Source of the DNA: Cellulomonas hominis
GTDB taxonomy: Bacteria; Actinomycetota; Actinomycetes; Actinomycetales; Cellulomonadaceae
Direction of reading: 5' to 3'
Assembly: GCF_014201095.1 (NCBI RefSeq)
Contig: NZ_JACHDN010000001.1
Location: 186,001-250,000, forward strand
Length of the DNA stretch: 64,000 nucleotides
The notes beneath the pieces were generated by a model. It saw only the letters and a list, made by a program, of their open reading frames with translations. It did no database searches and was not told the DNA's origin. Position 1 is the stretch's first letter, and each line of letters opens with the position of its first letter. Made by a program: the position numbers and the translations under genes. This document shows, in pieces, positions 7,878 to 17,501 of this stretch.

Positions 7878-10037
7878 TCAGCCCTCGGCGAGGACGGCGG
7901 CGAGCGAGCGCAGCCGGGCGGTGCGGAACAGGTCGTCGAGCAGCACCATCCGGCCCGCGCCGTCGGCGAGCGGCACCCGCCAGTTCGGGTACTCCCGGTC
8001 GGTGCCGGGCTGGTTCTGCGCCCGTCGCTCCCCCACGGCGTCCGCGAGCGACACCCCGACGAGCACGCTCGGCGTCCGCAGCACGTACCGGTGCAGCGCC
8101 TCGACGACCTCGCGCTCGGACGGGTCGTCCCCCACCAGCCCGCGTTCGCGCAGCGCGGCCAGCATCGCCTCCCGCTCGGCGCGCGCGGCGCGCCGCACCT
8201 GCTCGACCGGCTCGGTCAGCAGGCCCAGGCGCTCGCGCAGGGCGACGTGCTCCTCGGCGAGGTACCCGGCGGTCGGCGGCAGGTCGTGCGTCGTGACGGA
8301 GGACAGGGCGAGGCGGCGGTAGTCCTCGGGCGGCAGCGGCCGGCCCTCGCCGTCCTTCTCGAACCAGAGGATGGACGTGCCGAGCACACCCCGCTCGGAC
8401 AGGTAGTCGCGGACCCAGGGTTCGACGTTGCCGAGATCCTCGCCGATGACGACGGCGCCGGCGCGGTGCGCCTCGAGCGCGAGGATGCCGATCATGGCGT
8501 CGTGGTCGTACCGGACGTACGTGGCGTCGGCCGGGCTGTTGCCCTGCGGGATCCACCACAGCCGGAACAGCCCGATGATGTGGTCGATCCGCACCGCGCC
8601 CGCGTGCCGGAGCACCGTGCGGAGCATGTCCCGGTAGGGCCGGTACGCGACGCGGGCCAGCTCCTCGGGGTGCCACGGCGGCTGCGACCAGTCCTGGCCC
8701 TGCTGGTTGTACATGTCCGGCGGGGCGCCCACGGACGCGCCGCGGGCGAGCACGCCACCGAGCGCCCAGACGTCCGCGCCGGACGGGTGCACGCCGACCG
8801 CGAGGTCGTGCATCACCCCGAGCGACATGCCGGCGCCGTGGGCCGTCCGCTGCACGGTCGCGAGCTGCTCGTCGGCGAGCCACTGCAGCCAGCAGAAGAA
8901 CTCCACCCGGTCCGCGAGCTCCGTGCGGGCCCGCAGCGCGCCGGGGGCGGCCGGGTCGCGCAGGTCCGCCGGCCAGGGTCCGGGGCCGTGCTGCTCGACG
9001 AGCGCGCACCACAGGGCGAAGTCCTCGAGCCCCCGGCCCTCGCGGCGCCGGAAGTCCTCGAACGCCGACTGCCGGGCCGCGGACCGCGGCACCGCGAACA
9101 CCACGTCGAGCGCGGCCTTCTTCGCGGCCCAGACGACGTCCCGGTCGATCGGGCCCTCGTCGGCGTCCAGGGCGAGCGCCTGCTCGGCGGACCACTCCAC
9201 GAGCGCGCGGTCGGCGGACGACAGGTACGCGGTCTCGTCCACGTCCTCCACGCGGAGGTACAGCGGGTTCACGAACCGCCGGGTGGTCGGCAGGTAGGGC
9301 GACGGGGTGACGGGGGGCACCGGCTCCGCGGCGTGCAGCGGGTTGACCAGCAGGAACTGCGCGCCGGCCTCGTGCCCGGACAGCCAGGCCAGGTCCGCGA
9401 GGTCGCGCAGGTCGCCGGCGCCCCAGGACCGGCTGGACCGCACCGAGTAGAGCTGGACCATGAGCCCCCAGGCGCGCTTCTCGTCCAGCGCCGCGGGGAG
9501 CTCCAGCCGGTCGGGGGTCACCGCGAGCGGGGCCGCCGCGTCGCCGGACGGGCCCGTCGCGCGCAGCAGGTGCCAGCCGAGCGGCAGCCCGGGCGGGACG
9601 ACGAACGTCGCGCGGCCGACCTCCCGGCCGTCGACGGTGCGGGGCTCGACGTAGACGTCCGCCTGCTCCAGGTCGACCCGCGCCGGCTCCGCCCCGGCGG
9701 CGCGCCGGCCGTGCCCCTCGGCGGCGTCGAGCTCGATCCACGCCTGCACCGGGTCGCCGTGCGTGACGTGCACCGGGACGTGCGCCTCCTGCGACTGCCG
9801 GAGCACCGTGACCGGCGGCAGCACGCGGCGCCACGGGGCGTCCTCGGCGTGCCGCAGCGCGACCTCGACCCGCTCGGGCGACGTGGCGTCGACGCCCAGC
9901 GCCCCGAGCACGGCGACCAGCGTCGTGGCGGGCACCCGGCGCATCCCGCCGTTGAACTCCTGGAACTCGGGGGCGACGCCGTGCGCCTGCGCGAGGCGCA
10001 CCAAGGACTCCGACGGAGGCGGTGTGTCTTCGGCCAC
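7878..10037 (-). CDS. malQ: 4-alpha-glucanotransferase (amylomaltase, GH77)
   Basis: Cytoplasmic disproportionating enzyme that transfers maltosyl/dextrinyl units between alpha-1,4-glucans in maltodextrin and glycogen metabolism. It has 719 residues including the N-terminal extension seen in actinobacterial and enterobacterial-type MalQ. Catalytic landmarks: GVHPSGADVW, GAPPDMYNQQGQDW, the nucleophile region RIDHIIGLFR, the acid/base region VIGEDLGNVE and TTHDLP. The GTG start at 10037 is supported by CAGGAT located 6 nt upstream, which reads as a leaderless -10 box. It is divergent from the S9 peptidase gene. Confidence 0.95.
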   Translation of the reverse strand: MAEDTPPPSESLVRLAQAHGVAPEFQEFNGGMRRVPATTLVAVLGALGVDATSPERVEVALRHAEDAPWRRVLPPVTVLRQSQEAHVPVHVTHGDPVQAWIELDAAEGHGRRAAGAEPARVDLEQADVYVEPRTVDGREVGRATFVVPPGLPLGWHLLRATGPSGDAAAPLAVTPDRLELPAALDEKRAWGLMVQLYSVRSSRSWGAGDLRDLADLAWLSGHEAGAQFLLVNPLHAAEPVPPVTPSPYLPTTRRFVNPLYLRVEDVDETAYLSSADRALVEWSAEQALALDADEGPIDRDVVWAAKKAALDVVFAVPRSAARQSAFEDFRRREGRGLEDFALWCALVEQHGPGPWPADLRDPAAPGALRARTELADRVEFFCWLQWLADEQLATVQRTAHGAGMSLGVMHDLAVGVHPSGADVWALGGVLARGASVGAPPDMYNQQGQDWSQPPWHPEELARVAYRPYRDMLRTVLRHAGAVRIDHIIGLFRLWWIPQGNSPADATYVRYDHDAMIGILALEAHRAGAVVIGEDLGNVEPWVRDYLSERGVLGTSILWFEKDGEGRPLPPEDYRRLALSSVTTHDLPPTAGYLAEEHVALRERLGLLTEPVEQVRRAARAEREAMLAALRERGLVGDDPSEREVVEALHRYVLRTPSVLVGVSLADAVGERRAQNQPGTDREYPNWRVPLADGAGRMVLLDDLFRTARLRSLAAVLAEG

Positions 10038-10123
10038 AGGCCGATCCTGCCAGAGCGGACCGCCCCGTGCCGGGTCGCCGCGCAGGCCGGGGCGTCGCCG
10101 GGCCGCGCCGTAGGGTGGCGCGC
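10038..10123. promoter_or_regulatory. divergent leaderless promoters of malQ and prolyl oligopeptidase
   Basis: On the plus strand TAGGGT (10111-10116) precedes the ATG at 10124 by 7 nt. On the minus strand CAGGAT precedes the malQ GTG by 6 nt. Both are spaced as -10 boxes whose transcription start would be at or next to the start codon. No clear -35 hexamers or operator seen. Confidence 0.6.
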
Positions 10124-12340
10124 ATGACCACGGACGCCACCGCCACCTCCGCCGCGCCCGGCGCCGCCGCCGGCTACCCCGCCGCCCGCCGGCTCGACCT
10201 GGTCGAGGACCTGCACGGCCGCGCCGTCGCCGACCCGTACCGCTGGCTCGAGGACGCGGCGTCGGAGGAGACCGAGGCGTGGTCGACGGCGCAGGACGAC
10301 CTGTACGCCGCGTACCGCGCCCGGGTCACGGCCGGCGACCTGGCGGACGGCCCGCTGGCGACCGGCCCGCTGACCGCCCGGCTGGGCGCCCTGCTCGGCG
10401 CCGGGTTCGTCGGCCCGCCCGCGTGGCGCGGCGAGCGGCGGTTCTTCACCCGGCGCACCGGCGACCAGGAGCACGCCGTCGTCGTCGTGGCCGAGCCCGA
10501 CCCGGACGCCCCCGGCGGCGAGCGCGAGCGGGTGCTGGTCGACCCGGTGGCGATCGACCCCGCGGGCACGACGACGCTGGACGCCTGGCAGCCCAGCAAG
10601 GAGGGCGAGCTGCTCGCCTACCAGGTGTCGCACGGCGGCACCGAGGAGAGCGTGCTGCACGTGCTCGACGTCGCGACCGGCGAGCCGGTGGACGGGCCCG
10701 TCGACCGCGCGCGGTACTCCCCCGTCGCCTGGGAGCCGGGCGGCCGGGCCTTCTTCTACGTCCGCCGGCTGGCGCCCGGCCTGCTGCCCGAGGACGAGCG
10801 GCAGTACCACCGCCGGGTGTGGCGGCACGTCGTGGGCACCGACGCCGCCGAGGACCTCGAGGTCTTCGGCGCCGGGCTCGACATGACGAACTACTACGGC
10901 GTCTCGGTGTCCCGGGACGGCCGCTGGCTGCTGGTCGACGCCTCCGCCGGCACCGCGCCGCGCACCGACGTGTGGATCGCCGACCTCGCCGCGACCGAGC
11001 CCGGCACGGTCCCGGCGTTCCGCGAGGTCGCCGTCGGGTACGACGCCGAGATCGGCGCGTGGGTCGGCCGCGACGGCCGGCTGTACCTGCACACCACGCT
11101 CGACGCGGACCGCGGCCGCCTGGCCGTCGCCGACCCCGAGGAGCCGGGCGTCCCGCACTGGCGCACGCTGCTGCCCGAGGACCCCGAGGCCGTGCTGGAG
11201 GACGTCGCCGTCGTGGACGGCGGCGGCGACGCCACGACCCCCCTGCGGCTGCTGGCGGCCTGGCGCCGGCACGCGGTCAGCGAGGTCACCGCGCACGACC
11301 CCGCGACCGGCGAGCGGCTGCCGGGCGAGGCCGGCACGGTCGCGCTGCCGGGGCTGGGCTCGGTCGGCGGCCTCGTCACCCGGCCCGACGGCGGCCCCGA
11401 CGTGTGGTTCACCTACACCGACCACACCACGGTCACGCAGGTGCACCGGTACGACGCCGGCACCGGCGCGACGACGCTCTGGGCCGCACCGCCCGGGGCG
11501 GTCGCCGACCTGCCGGACGTGCGGGTGCAGCGCCTCGTCGCGACCAGCGACGACGGCACCGAGGTGCGGGCGTTCGTCGTGGCGCGGGCCGACGCGCTCG
11601 ACGCCGACGGCCGCCCGATCGCCCCCGCGCCGACGATCCTCTACGGCTACGGCGGCTTCCAGATCTCCCTGGACCCGGCGTACTCCGCGACCACCCTCGC
11701 GTGGGTCGAGGCCGGCGGCGTCTACGTCGTCGCGAACCTGCGCGGCGGCGGCGAGGAGGGCGAGGCGTGGCACCGCGCCGGGCGCCGCGCGCACAAGCAG
11801 CACGTGTTCGACGACTTCCACGCCGTGGCCCGGCTGCTCGTGGACACCGGCTGGACCACGCCGGACCGGCTGGCGTGCTGGGGCGGGTCCAACGGCGGCC
11901 TGCTCGTCGGCGCCGCGCTGACCCAGCAGCCCGGGCTGTTCGCCGCCGTCGTCTGCTCCGCGCCGCTGCTCGACATGGTCCGGTACCAGCGGTTCGGCCT
12001 CGGGGTGACCTGGACCGACGAGTACGGCGACGCCGGCACCCCGCGCGAGCTCGACTGGCTGCTGTCGTACTCCCCGTACCACCGCGTGGTCGAGGGCACC
12101 CGGTACCCGTCGACGCTGTTCACGATCTTCGACGGCGACACCCGCGTCGACCCGCTGCACGCCCGCAAGCTCGCGGCGGCGCTCCAGGCGGCCACGTCGG
12201 CGCCCGTCGCCGACGCGCCGGTGCTGGTGCGGCGGGAGAAGGGCGTCGGGCACGGCGGGCGGGCGCTGTCGCGCACGGTCGCGCTGACGGTCGAGCAGCT
12301 CCAGTTCGTGGCGGACCGCACGGGGCTCGCGGGGCGCTGA
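10124..12340 (+). CDS. prolyl oligopeptidase family protein (S9A/B)
   Basis: Serine peptidase of 738 residues, probably cytoplasmic since no signal peptide is visible. It has an N-terminal beta-propeller and a C-terminal alpha/beta-hydrolase domain. The catalytic triad is visible: S589 in [10 protein letters not shown]672 in GDTRVDPLH and H710 in GVGHGGR. The typical propeller N-terminus DPYRWLED is present. The frame runs further upstream, but ATG 10124 is favoured by the TAGGGT box 7 nt before it. Expected substrates are short proline-containing peptides (protease II or prolyl endopeptidase type; which one is not decidable by eye). Confidence 0.93.
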   Translation: MTTDATATSAAPGAAAGYPAARRLDLVEDLHGRAVADPYRWLEDAASEETEAWSTAQDDLYAAYRARVTAGDLADGPLATGPLTARLGALLGAGFVGPPAWRGERRFFTRRTGDQEHAVVVVAEPDPDAPGGERERVLVDPVAIDPAGTTTLDAWQPSKEGELLAYQVSHGGTEESVLHVLDVATGEPVDGPVDRARYSPVAWEPGGRAFFYVRRLAPGLLPEDERQYHRRVWRHVVGTDAAEDLEVFGAGLDMTNYYGVSVSRDGRWLLVDASAGTAPRTDVWIADLAATEPGTVPAFREVAVGYDAEIGAWVGRDGRLYLHTTLDADRGRLAVADPEEPGVPHWRTLLPEDPEAVLEDVAVVDGGGDATTPLRLLAAWRRHAVSEVTAHDPATGERLPGEAGTVALPGLGSVGGLVTRPDGGPDVWFTYTDHTTVTQVHRYDAGTGATTLWAAPPGAVADLPDVRVQRLVATSDDGTEVRAFVVARADALDADGRPIAPAPTILYGYGGFQISLDPAYSATTLAWVEAGGVYVVANLRGGGEEGEAWHRAGRRAHKQHVFDDFHAVARLLVDTGWTTPDRLACWGGSNGGLLVGAALTQQPGLFAAVVCSAPLLDMVRYQRFGLGVTWTDEYGDAGTPRELDWLLSYSPYHRVVEGTRYPSTLFTIFDGDTRVDPLHARKLAAALQAATSAPVADAPVLVRREKGVGHGGRALSRTVALTVEQLQFVADRTGLAGR

Positions 12341-12358
12341 GCGCGGAGGGTCCGGGCG

Positions 12359-12429
12359 CCGAGGTCGACGGTCTCGCGCGGCACGCCACGGCGACACGCC
12401 GGAGCGGGGCGCGGAGCCCTCGACCTCGG
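12359..12429. repeat. 71-bp intergenic inverted repeat
   Basis: Outer arms CCGAGGTCGA and TCGACCTCGG are exact complements, with imperfect inner pairing around GGCACGCC and GACACGCC. It sits downstream of the S9 peptidase gene. Layout is like the palindromic blocks at 7132 and 49044. Confidence 0.7.
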
Positions 12430-12560
12430 CGCACGACCGCCCCGCCGCGCCCGCCCCGCCCCGAGGGTGTGTGCGGGCCGTGTGCGGGGTGGGTGCGGGT
12501 CCCGGGGCGCGGGGGCCCGGGCGGCGGCGCGCGGACCGGTCCGGCGGCTAGCGTGGCCCG

Positions 12561-13586
12561 GTGATCTGGTCGTCCCTCCCCTCCGTGCTGCCCTTCGCCG
12601 ACGAGCCCGCCCCCACCGAGCAGCTGACCGACGGCGCGAACGCGGTCGTCGACTGGCTGCTCGGCCCCGGCCTGCGCATCGCGCTCATCATCGTGATCGG
12701 CGGCGTCAGCCTGCTGCTGGTCCGGCGCCTCATCAAGGCCGTCACCGAGCACATCGCCGACGGCACCTCCCTGCTGCAGCGCGGCATCGTCCGCCCGCTC
12801 GGCGGTGCCGAGGTGGCCGCCGCCCTGCGCAAGGTCACCCCCGTGGCGAACGCCCGCCGCACCCAGCGCGCGCGCACGATCGGCTCGGTCCTGCGGTCCA
12901 CCGCGGGCATCGTCATCGGGTCGATCGTGGTGCTGCTGATCCTCGACCAGCTCGGCGTGAACATCGCCCCGTTCATCGCGTCGGCCGGGATCGTCGGCGT
13001 CGCGTTCGGCTTCGGCGCCCAGAGCCTGGTGAAGGACTTCCTGTCCGGCCTCTTCATGCTGCTGGAGGACCAGTACGGCGTCGGCGACGTGGTGGACGCG
13101 GGGCCCGCGCAGGGCACCGTCGAGGCCGTCGGGCTGCGGGTGACGAAGATCCGCGACTCCGAGGGCACGCTCTGGTACGTCCCGAACGGCTCGATGCTCC
13201 GCGTCGGCAACAAGACCCAGGGCTGGGCGAACGCCGTCGTCGAGGTGAAGGTCGACTACTTCGCCGACCTCGACGAGGTGCGCGAGATCCTGGTCGCCGC
13301 CGCCGCGCGGCTCGCGGAGGACCCCGAGCTCGGCGAGGCCGTCGAGGGCTCCGCGAGCGTCACGACCGCGGAGGACCTGACGTTCGACGCCGTCACGGTG
13401 CGCGTCACCCAGCGGACCGCGCCGTCCCGGCAGTGGGCCGTGGCCCGGGCGCTGCGCGCGTCCGTCCGCGAGGCGCTGGAGGCCGCGGGCGTGCCGCTCG
13501 CCGGCCAGCGGGAGCTCCTGGACGCGCACCGCGAGCGTCTCGCGGGCGGCGCCGACGTCGAGCCGGCCCCCGAGGAGGACCGCTGA
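12561..13586 (+). CDS. MscS-family mechanosensitive ion channel
   Basis: Membrane channel of 341 residues that releases solutes during hypo-osmotic shock. A first helix lies at about residues 35-55, then a charged loop, a second helix at about 110-130 and the pore-lining region with GVAFGFGAQSLVKDFLSG. The soluble MscS beta domain contains GTVEAVGLRVTKIR and WYVPNGSM. The GTG start at 12561 is preceded by TAGCGT with a 6-nt gap, supporting a leaderless transcript. The acidic C-terminal tail is not conserved. Confidence 0.93.
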   Translation: MIWSSLPSVLPFADEPAPTEQLTDGANAVVDWLLGPGLRIALIIVIGGVSLLLVRRLIKAVTEHIADGTSLLQRGIVRPLGGAEVAAALRKVTPVANARRTQRARTIGSVLRSTAGIVIGSIVVLLILDQLGVNIAPFIASAGIVGVAFGFGAQSLVKDFLSGLFMLLEDQYGVGDVVDAGPAQGTVEAVGLRVTKIRDSEGTLWYVPNGSMLRVGNKTQGWANAVVEVKVDYFADLDEVREILVAAAARLAEDPELGEAVEGSASVTTAEDLTFDAVTVRVTQRTAPSRQWAVARALRASVREALEAAGVPLAGQRELLDAHRERLAGGADVEPAPEEDR

Positions 13587-13626
13587 CCCCGACCCGCCGG
13601 GCGCGGTGGACCCGCTGGACCCGCCC

Positions 13627-13668
13627 AGCGCGCCCAGCCCGCCCAGCGCGCCCAGCCCGCCCAGCCCG
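13627..13668. repeat. short tandem repeat, 18-bp unit
   Basis: AGCGCGCCCAGCCCGCCC occurs twice back to back (13627 and 13645), then a partial unit, immediately next to the 54-bp palindrome at 13671. Non-coding. Confidence 0.8.
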
Positions 13669-13670
13669 CT

Positions 13671-13724
13671 GAGTGGAGGGTTCTGCCCGACACGCCCGGC
13701 GTGTCGCGGCAGAACCCTCCACTC
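13671..13724. repeat. 54-bp intergenic palindrome, copy 2 (most perfect)
   Basis: Left arm GAGTGGAGGGTTCTGCC, core CGACACGCCCGGCGTGTCG, then the complement of the left arm. Nearly every position pairs. It lies between the convergent MscS and PTS EIIB genes. Compare the copies at 2895 and 23378. Confidence 0.92.
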
Positions 13725-13840
13725 GGTGGGAGCCGAGGCGCGGTGATCCCCGCGCGGGCGGACCAGTGCGGGGTGGACCAGGGCAGGGCAGAGCAGGCCA
13801 GGCCGGCGCGGCCAGGCCGGCGCGGCGCGGCCCGGGCACG
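13725..13840. other. intergenic DNA without recognisable feature
   Basis: GC-rich spacer between the palindrome and the EIIB terminator, with GGCCAGGCCGGCGCGG-like direct repeats near 13798-13826. No credible ORF or promoter seen. Confidence 0.5.
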
Positions 13841-13878
13841 ACGGAGCCCCGGGACCGTCGTCGGTCCCGGGGCTCCGT
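13841..13878 (-). terminator. terminator of the PTS EIIB gene
   Basis: Perfect 16-bp arms, ACGGAGCCCCGGGACC (13841-13856) and its complement (13863-13878), with a 6-nt loop. It starts 7 bp beyond the EIIB stop codon. Confidence 0.85.
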
Positions 13879-13885
13879 GGCCGCG

Positions 13886-14116
13886 TCAGCGCAGGGTGTC
13901 GAGCTCCGCAGCGAGGTTGTCCGCCTCGGGGCCCACGATGACCTGCACGATGCGGCCGGACCGCACGACGCCGAACGCGCCGGTCGCCTTCAGCGCCGCG
14001 TCGTCGACCTGCTGCGGGTCGGTCACCTCGACCCGCAGCCGCGTGATGCACGGCTCCAGGTCGACGACGTTGCCGCCGCCGCCCAGCGCCACCAGGATCT
14101 GCTCTGCCTTGCTCAT
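13886..14116 (-). CDS. PTS glucose/N-acetylglucosamine-type EIIB domain protein
   Basis: Free-standing EIIB of 76 residues that carries phosphate from EIIA to a sugar entering through EIIC. The phosphorylated cysteine is C23 in LEPCITRLRVEV, the standard glucose-family motif. The ATG at 14116 has GGGGG upstream. The frame is open much further, but the upstream part lacks family similarity. EIIA and EIIC partners are not in the window, so this domain must work with proteins encoded elsewhere. A strong terminator follows directly, so it is monocistronic or the last gene of its transcript. Confidence 0.92.
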   Translation of the reverse strand: MSKAEQILVALGGGGNVVDLEPCITRLRVEVTDPQQVDDAALKATGAFGVVRSGRIVQVIVGPEADNLAAELDTLR

Positions 14117-14239
14117 CGAACCCCCGTCGTGTGCCGGATCTGCCGCCATCCCCCCGCGGGCCGCCGGGGGGCGGCCGCCTGCCGTCCACCCTAGTCCGCG
14201 CGGCGCGGGTCCGGCCGCCCGCGGTGCGACACTGGCGGC

Positions 14240-14719
14240 ATGACCGCCCAGCCGCCACCCTCGCAGCACCCCGCGCCCGGGTCCGGACCGACGGCGCTGC
14301 CCCTGACCGCCGTCACGACCCCGGCCGAGCCGCGGGAGCGCGACGCGTTCTACGAGCAGGTCGGCGGCCACGACACGTTCGTCCGCCTGGTCGACCGGTT
14401 CTACGAGGGCGTCGCGGCCGACCCGGTGCTCGCCCCGATGTACCCGCCAGGAGACCTCGGCCCGGCCCGCCGGCGGCTGACGATGTTCCTCGAGCAGTAC
14501 TGGGGCGGCCCGACCACCTACTCGGCCGAGCGGGGGCACCCCCGGCTGCGGATGCGGCACGCCCCGTTCCCCGTCGACACCGACGCCCGGGACCGGTGGC
14601 TCGCCCACATGCGGGACGCGGTCGACTCGCTCGGGCTGCCCCCGATGCACCACGCAGTGCTCTGGGACTACCTGGAGCGGGCGGCCCACTCACTCGTCAA
14701 CACCGCCTCGCACCCGTGA
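14240..14719 (+). CDS. glbO: group II truncated hemoglobin (GlbO/TrHbO)
   Basis: Small heme protein of 159 residues implicated in oxygen/NO chemistry. After a 30-residue Pro-rich N-terminus it shows [19 protein letters not shown], then [16 protein letters not shown], and the proximal-histidine segment [11 protein letters not shown]. These are hallmarks of the TrHbO (group II) family. The ATG at 14240 follows GACACT by 6 nt, a possible leaderless -10 box. tesB begins 13 nt downstream. Confidence 0.93.
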   Translation: MTAQPPPSQHPAPGSGPTALPLTAVTTPAEPRERDAFYEQVGGHDTFVRLVDRFYEGVAADPVLAPMYPPGDLGPARRRLTMFLEQYWGGPTTYSAERGHPRLRMRHAPFPVDTDARDRWLAHMRDAVDSLGLPPMHHAVLWDYLERAAHSLVNTASHP

Positions 14720-14732
14720 GATCCTGACCGGC

Positions 14733-15620
14733 GTGACCGACGCAGCAGCCCCGGGCGCGACCGCCCCGACCACGGACCCGATCGCCGCCCTCCTGGACCT
14801 GCTGGACGTCGCGCCGGCCGGGACGGACGAGTTCACCGCCTCGAACCTCCCGAAGCCGGACGGCCGGGTGTTCGGCGGCCAGGTGATCGCCCAGGCGCTG
14901 GTCGCCGCCGGGCGCACGGTGCCCGAGGGCCGGCTGCCGCACTCGCTGCACGGGTACTTCCTGCGCGCCGGCGACACGACGCGGCCGATCGACCTGTCGG
15001 TGGAGCGGCTGCGCGACGGCCGGTCCTTCTCGGCCCGCCGCACGCACGCGGCGCAGGGCGACGGCCCGATCCTGTCGATGATCGCGTCCTTCCAGGAGCA
15101 CCAGCCGGGCGTCGAGCTCGGCCAGCCGATGCCGGACGTGCCCGCGCCGGAGGACGTCGAGTCGGCGATGGACCGGATGGGCCACCTCGACCACCCGCTC
15201 GCCCGGTTCTGGACGCACGAGAGCGCGTTCGACGTCCGGCACGTCGGCGGCTCGCTGTACCTCGGCCCGGCGCCCGCGCCCGACGGCCGGCAGCGGGTGT
15301 GGATGCGCACCAAGGGCGCCCTGCCCGACGACGCGCTGCTGCACCGCGCGGTGCTGGCGTTCGCGTGCGACCAGATCATGCTCGAGCCGGTGCTGCGCCG
15401 CGCCGGCCTGTCCTGGCTGACCCCGGGGCTGTCGGTGGCGAGCCTGGACCACGCGATGTGGTGGCACCGGGACGTGCGGGTGGACGACTGGCTGCTGTTC
15501 GACCAGGACAGCCCCACCGCGCAGGGCGGCCGCGGCCTGGGCAGCACCCGGGTGTTCCGCCGCGACGGCGTGCTGGTCGCGACGATCGCGCAGGAGGGCA
15601 TGGTCCGGGTCCCGGACTGA
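14733..15620 (+). CDS. tesB: acyl-CoA thioesterase II
   Basis: Cytosolic double-hotdog thioesterase of 295 residues that hydrolyses acyl-CoA to free fatty acid and CoA. The N-terminal hotdog contains RVFGGQVIAQAL and the C-terminal one contains SLDHAMWWHRD and GRGLGSTRVFRRDG, which match the TesB family. The GTG at 14733 follows glbO closely, suggesting cotranscription. Length is normal. Confidence 0.94.
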   Translation: MTDAAAPGATAPTTDPIAALLDLLDVAPAGTDEFTASNLPKPDGRVFGGQVIAQALVAAGRTVPEGRLPHSLHGYFLRAGDTTRPIDLSVERLRDGRSFSARRTHAAQGDGPILSMIASFQEHQPGVELGQPMPDVPAPEDVESAMDRMGHLDHPLARFWTHESAFDVRHVGGSLYLGPAPAPDGRQRVWMRTKGALPDDALLHRAVLAFACDQIMLEPVLRRAGLSWLTPGLSVASLDHAMWWHRDVRVDDWLLFDQDSPTAQGGRGLGSTRVFRRDGVLVATIAQEGMVRVPD

Positions 15621-15666
15621 CGCCCCTCCGCTGGCGGAACCCGCGGACCGGGGGCACCGTGTCTGC

Positions 15667-16662
15667 GTGGTGAGGCTGCGACGGGTCCGGATCGACTCCC
15701 CGGGGTGGACCCGGCGCCGTGCGGGGCGGGGGTTCGCCTACCTGGACGCGGACCTGGTCCGGATCAGCGACCCCGAGCACCTGGACCGGATCGTCGCGCT
15801 GGCCATCCCGCCGGCGTGGCAGGACGTGTGGATCAGCCCGTGGCCGAACGGGCACATCCAGGCGGCCGGCCTGGACGACGCCCGGCGGCGGCAGTACCTC
15901 TACCACGAGCAGTGGCGGCGGCGCCGCGACCGGCTGAAGCACGACCACGTGCTCGACGTCGCCCGCCGGCTGCCGTCCGCGCGCCGCTCGGTGCGCCGCG
16001 ACCTGGCCCTGCCCGGGTTCCCCCGCGCGAAGGCGCTGGCGCTGTCGTTCCGGCTGCTCGACCTCGCGTACTTCCGGGCGGGCGGCGAGGGCTACGCGCA
16101 GCGGAACGGCTCGTACGGCCTGGCGACGCTGCGCCGGGAGCACGTGCAGGTGCTCACCGACGACGACGGCGCCGAGAACGCCGTGCGGTTCCGCTACCCC
16201 GCGAAGTCGGGTCAGGTGCGGGACGTCGTCGTCGAGGACGAGCAGGTCGCGGCACTGGTCGGCACGCTGATGCGGCGGCGCGGCGGCGGTCCGGAGCTGC
16301 TGGCGTGGCAGGACGACGACGGGTGGCACGACATCACGAGCGCCGAGGTGGGCGCCGACGTGAAGCTGCGGCTCGGCCCGGACGCGAGCCCGAAGGACTT
16401 CCGGACGTGGCACGCCACCGTGCTCGCCGCGCGCGGGCTGGCGGCCTCCGGGCCGGCGCCGGCGTCGGAGCGCGGGCGGCGGCGGGTCGTCGCGCAGGTC
16501 GTCAAGGACGTCTCGACCGAGCTGGGGAACACCCCCGCGGTGTGCCGCGCGTCCTACATCGACCCGCGGGTGGTCGAGCTCTGGGCGCAGGGCAGCACGA
16601 TCCGGCCGACGCGGTCGCAGGCGGTCGCGGAGAAGGAGACGCTGGCACTGCTGGCGGGCTGA
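15667..16662 (+). CDS. DNA topoisomerase IB (poxvirus-like)
   Basis: Type IB topoisomerase of 331 residues that relaxes supercoils through a 3'-phosphotyrosyl intermediate. The N-terminal domain has GFAYLDAD and IPPAWQDVWI. The catalytic core includes KALALSFRLLD, the SYGLATLRREHV region, FPAKSG-like YPAKSGQVRDV and the catalytic Y297 in CRASYIDP. Bacterial TopIB genes of this kind are common in actinobacteria. Two consecutive GTG codons (15667, 15670) could both serve as start. Confidence 0.93.
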   Translation: MVRLRRVRIDSPGWTRRRAGRGFAYLDADLVRISDPEHLDRIVALAIPPAWQDVWISPWPNGHIQAAGLDDARRRQYLYHEQWRRRRDRLKHDHVLDVARRLPSARRSVRRDLALPGFPRAKALALSFRLLDLAYFRAGGEGYAQRNGSYGLATLRREHVQVLTDDDGAENAVRFRYPAKSGQVRDVVVEDEQVAALVGTLMRRRGGGPELLAWQDDDGWHDITSAEVGADVKLRLGPDASPKDFRTWHATVLAARGLAASGPAPASERGRRRVVAQVVKDVSTELGNTPAVCRASYIDPRVVELWAQGSTIRPTRSQAVAEKETLALLAG

Positions 16663-16720
16663 CGGGCCCCGCGGGCCGGGCGGCCGGGCGTCCGGCGGCC
16701 CCGGGGCACGGGCGCCCGCG

Positions 16721-17404
16721 TCAGTGCGTCACGACCGCCAGCGCGAACCCGTCCCAGCCCTTCGACCCGACCGTCTGCAGCGCGGTCGCGTCCAGGCGCG
16801 GGTGCTCCGCGAGCGCCGCGAGCACCCGGCGCGAGCCCAGCACGCGCGGGTCGTCGGAGCCCGCGTCGGCCACGGCCCCGGCCCGGACCACGTTGTCGAC
16901 CACGATCACCGTCCCCGGGTGGGACAGCGCGACGGCCTGCTCCAGGTACCGGGCGTTGCTCGGCTTGTCGGCGTCGATGAACACCAGGTCGAACGGCTCC
17001 GTGCCGGCGTCGGCCAGCGCCTGCGCGGACCGCTCGGCCGGCCCCTCGAGGACCTCGACCCGGTGCGCCACCCCGGCGCGCGCCAGGTTGTCCCGCGCGA
17101 CCGCGGCGTGCGCCGGGTCGAGCTCGAGCGTGGTGACGTGCCCCTCCGGTCCGACGGCGCGCGCGAACCACAGCGCGCTGTACCCGGCGAGCGTGCCGAA
17201 CTCCAGCACCCGGCGGGCCCGGGTCATCGTGCAGAGCAGCGCGAGCAGCTTGCCCTGGGTCGGCGCGACCTCGATCGCCGGGAGCCCGGCGGCCCTGCCG
17301 TGGTCGCGCGCCGCCGCGAGGCTCGGGTCCTCGTCGACCAGCGTCGCCACCAGGTACTCGTCGACCGCCGCCCAGTCCGGTCCGGTGCCCGTCGCGTCCG
17401 TCAT
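16721..17404 (-). CDS. class I SAM-dependent O-methyltransferase
   Basis: Methyltransferase of 227 residues of the catechol/caffeoyl-CoA O-methyltransferase type. The SAM-binding glycine motif is LEFGTLAGYSALWFA, with the acidic residue in TLELD and the metal/substrate motif VFIDADKPSN plus VVDNVVRAG. The ATG at 17404 was chosen; an in-frame ATG four codons earlier (17416) is possible, and upstream sequence is not family-like. GATGAT lies 7 nt before 17404. Substrate unknown. Divergent from the SDR gene. Confidence 0.9.
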   Translation of the reverse strand: MTDATGTGPDWAAVDEYLVATLVDEDPSLAAARDHGRAAGLPAIEVAPTQGKLLALLCTMTRARRVLEFGTLAGYSALWFARAVGPEGHVTTLELDPAHAAVARDNLARAGVAHRVEVLEGPAERSAQALADAGTEPFDLVFIDADKPSNARYLEQAVALSHPGTVIVVDNVVRAGAVADAGSDDPRVLGSRRVLAALAEHPRLDATALQTVGSKGWDGFALAVVTH

Positions 17405-17501
17405 GCGGCCGATCATCGCACCGGCGGGCGCAGGGGGCGCGAGGGCGCCGGGGCGCCGCGGCCGGGATGCGGCACCGCGGCGCCCGGCGGACACTGCGAC
17501 C

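Noticed and set aside
13627..13668. CRISPR-like array or VNTR
   Set aside because: Only two 18-bp tandem units without spacers; no cas genes anywhere in the window. No CRISPR array was found.
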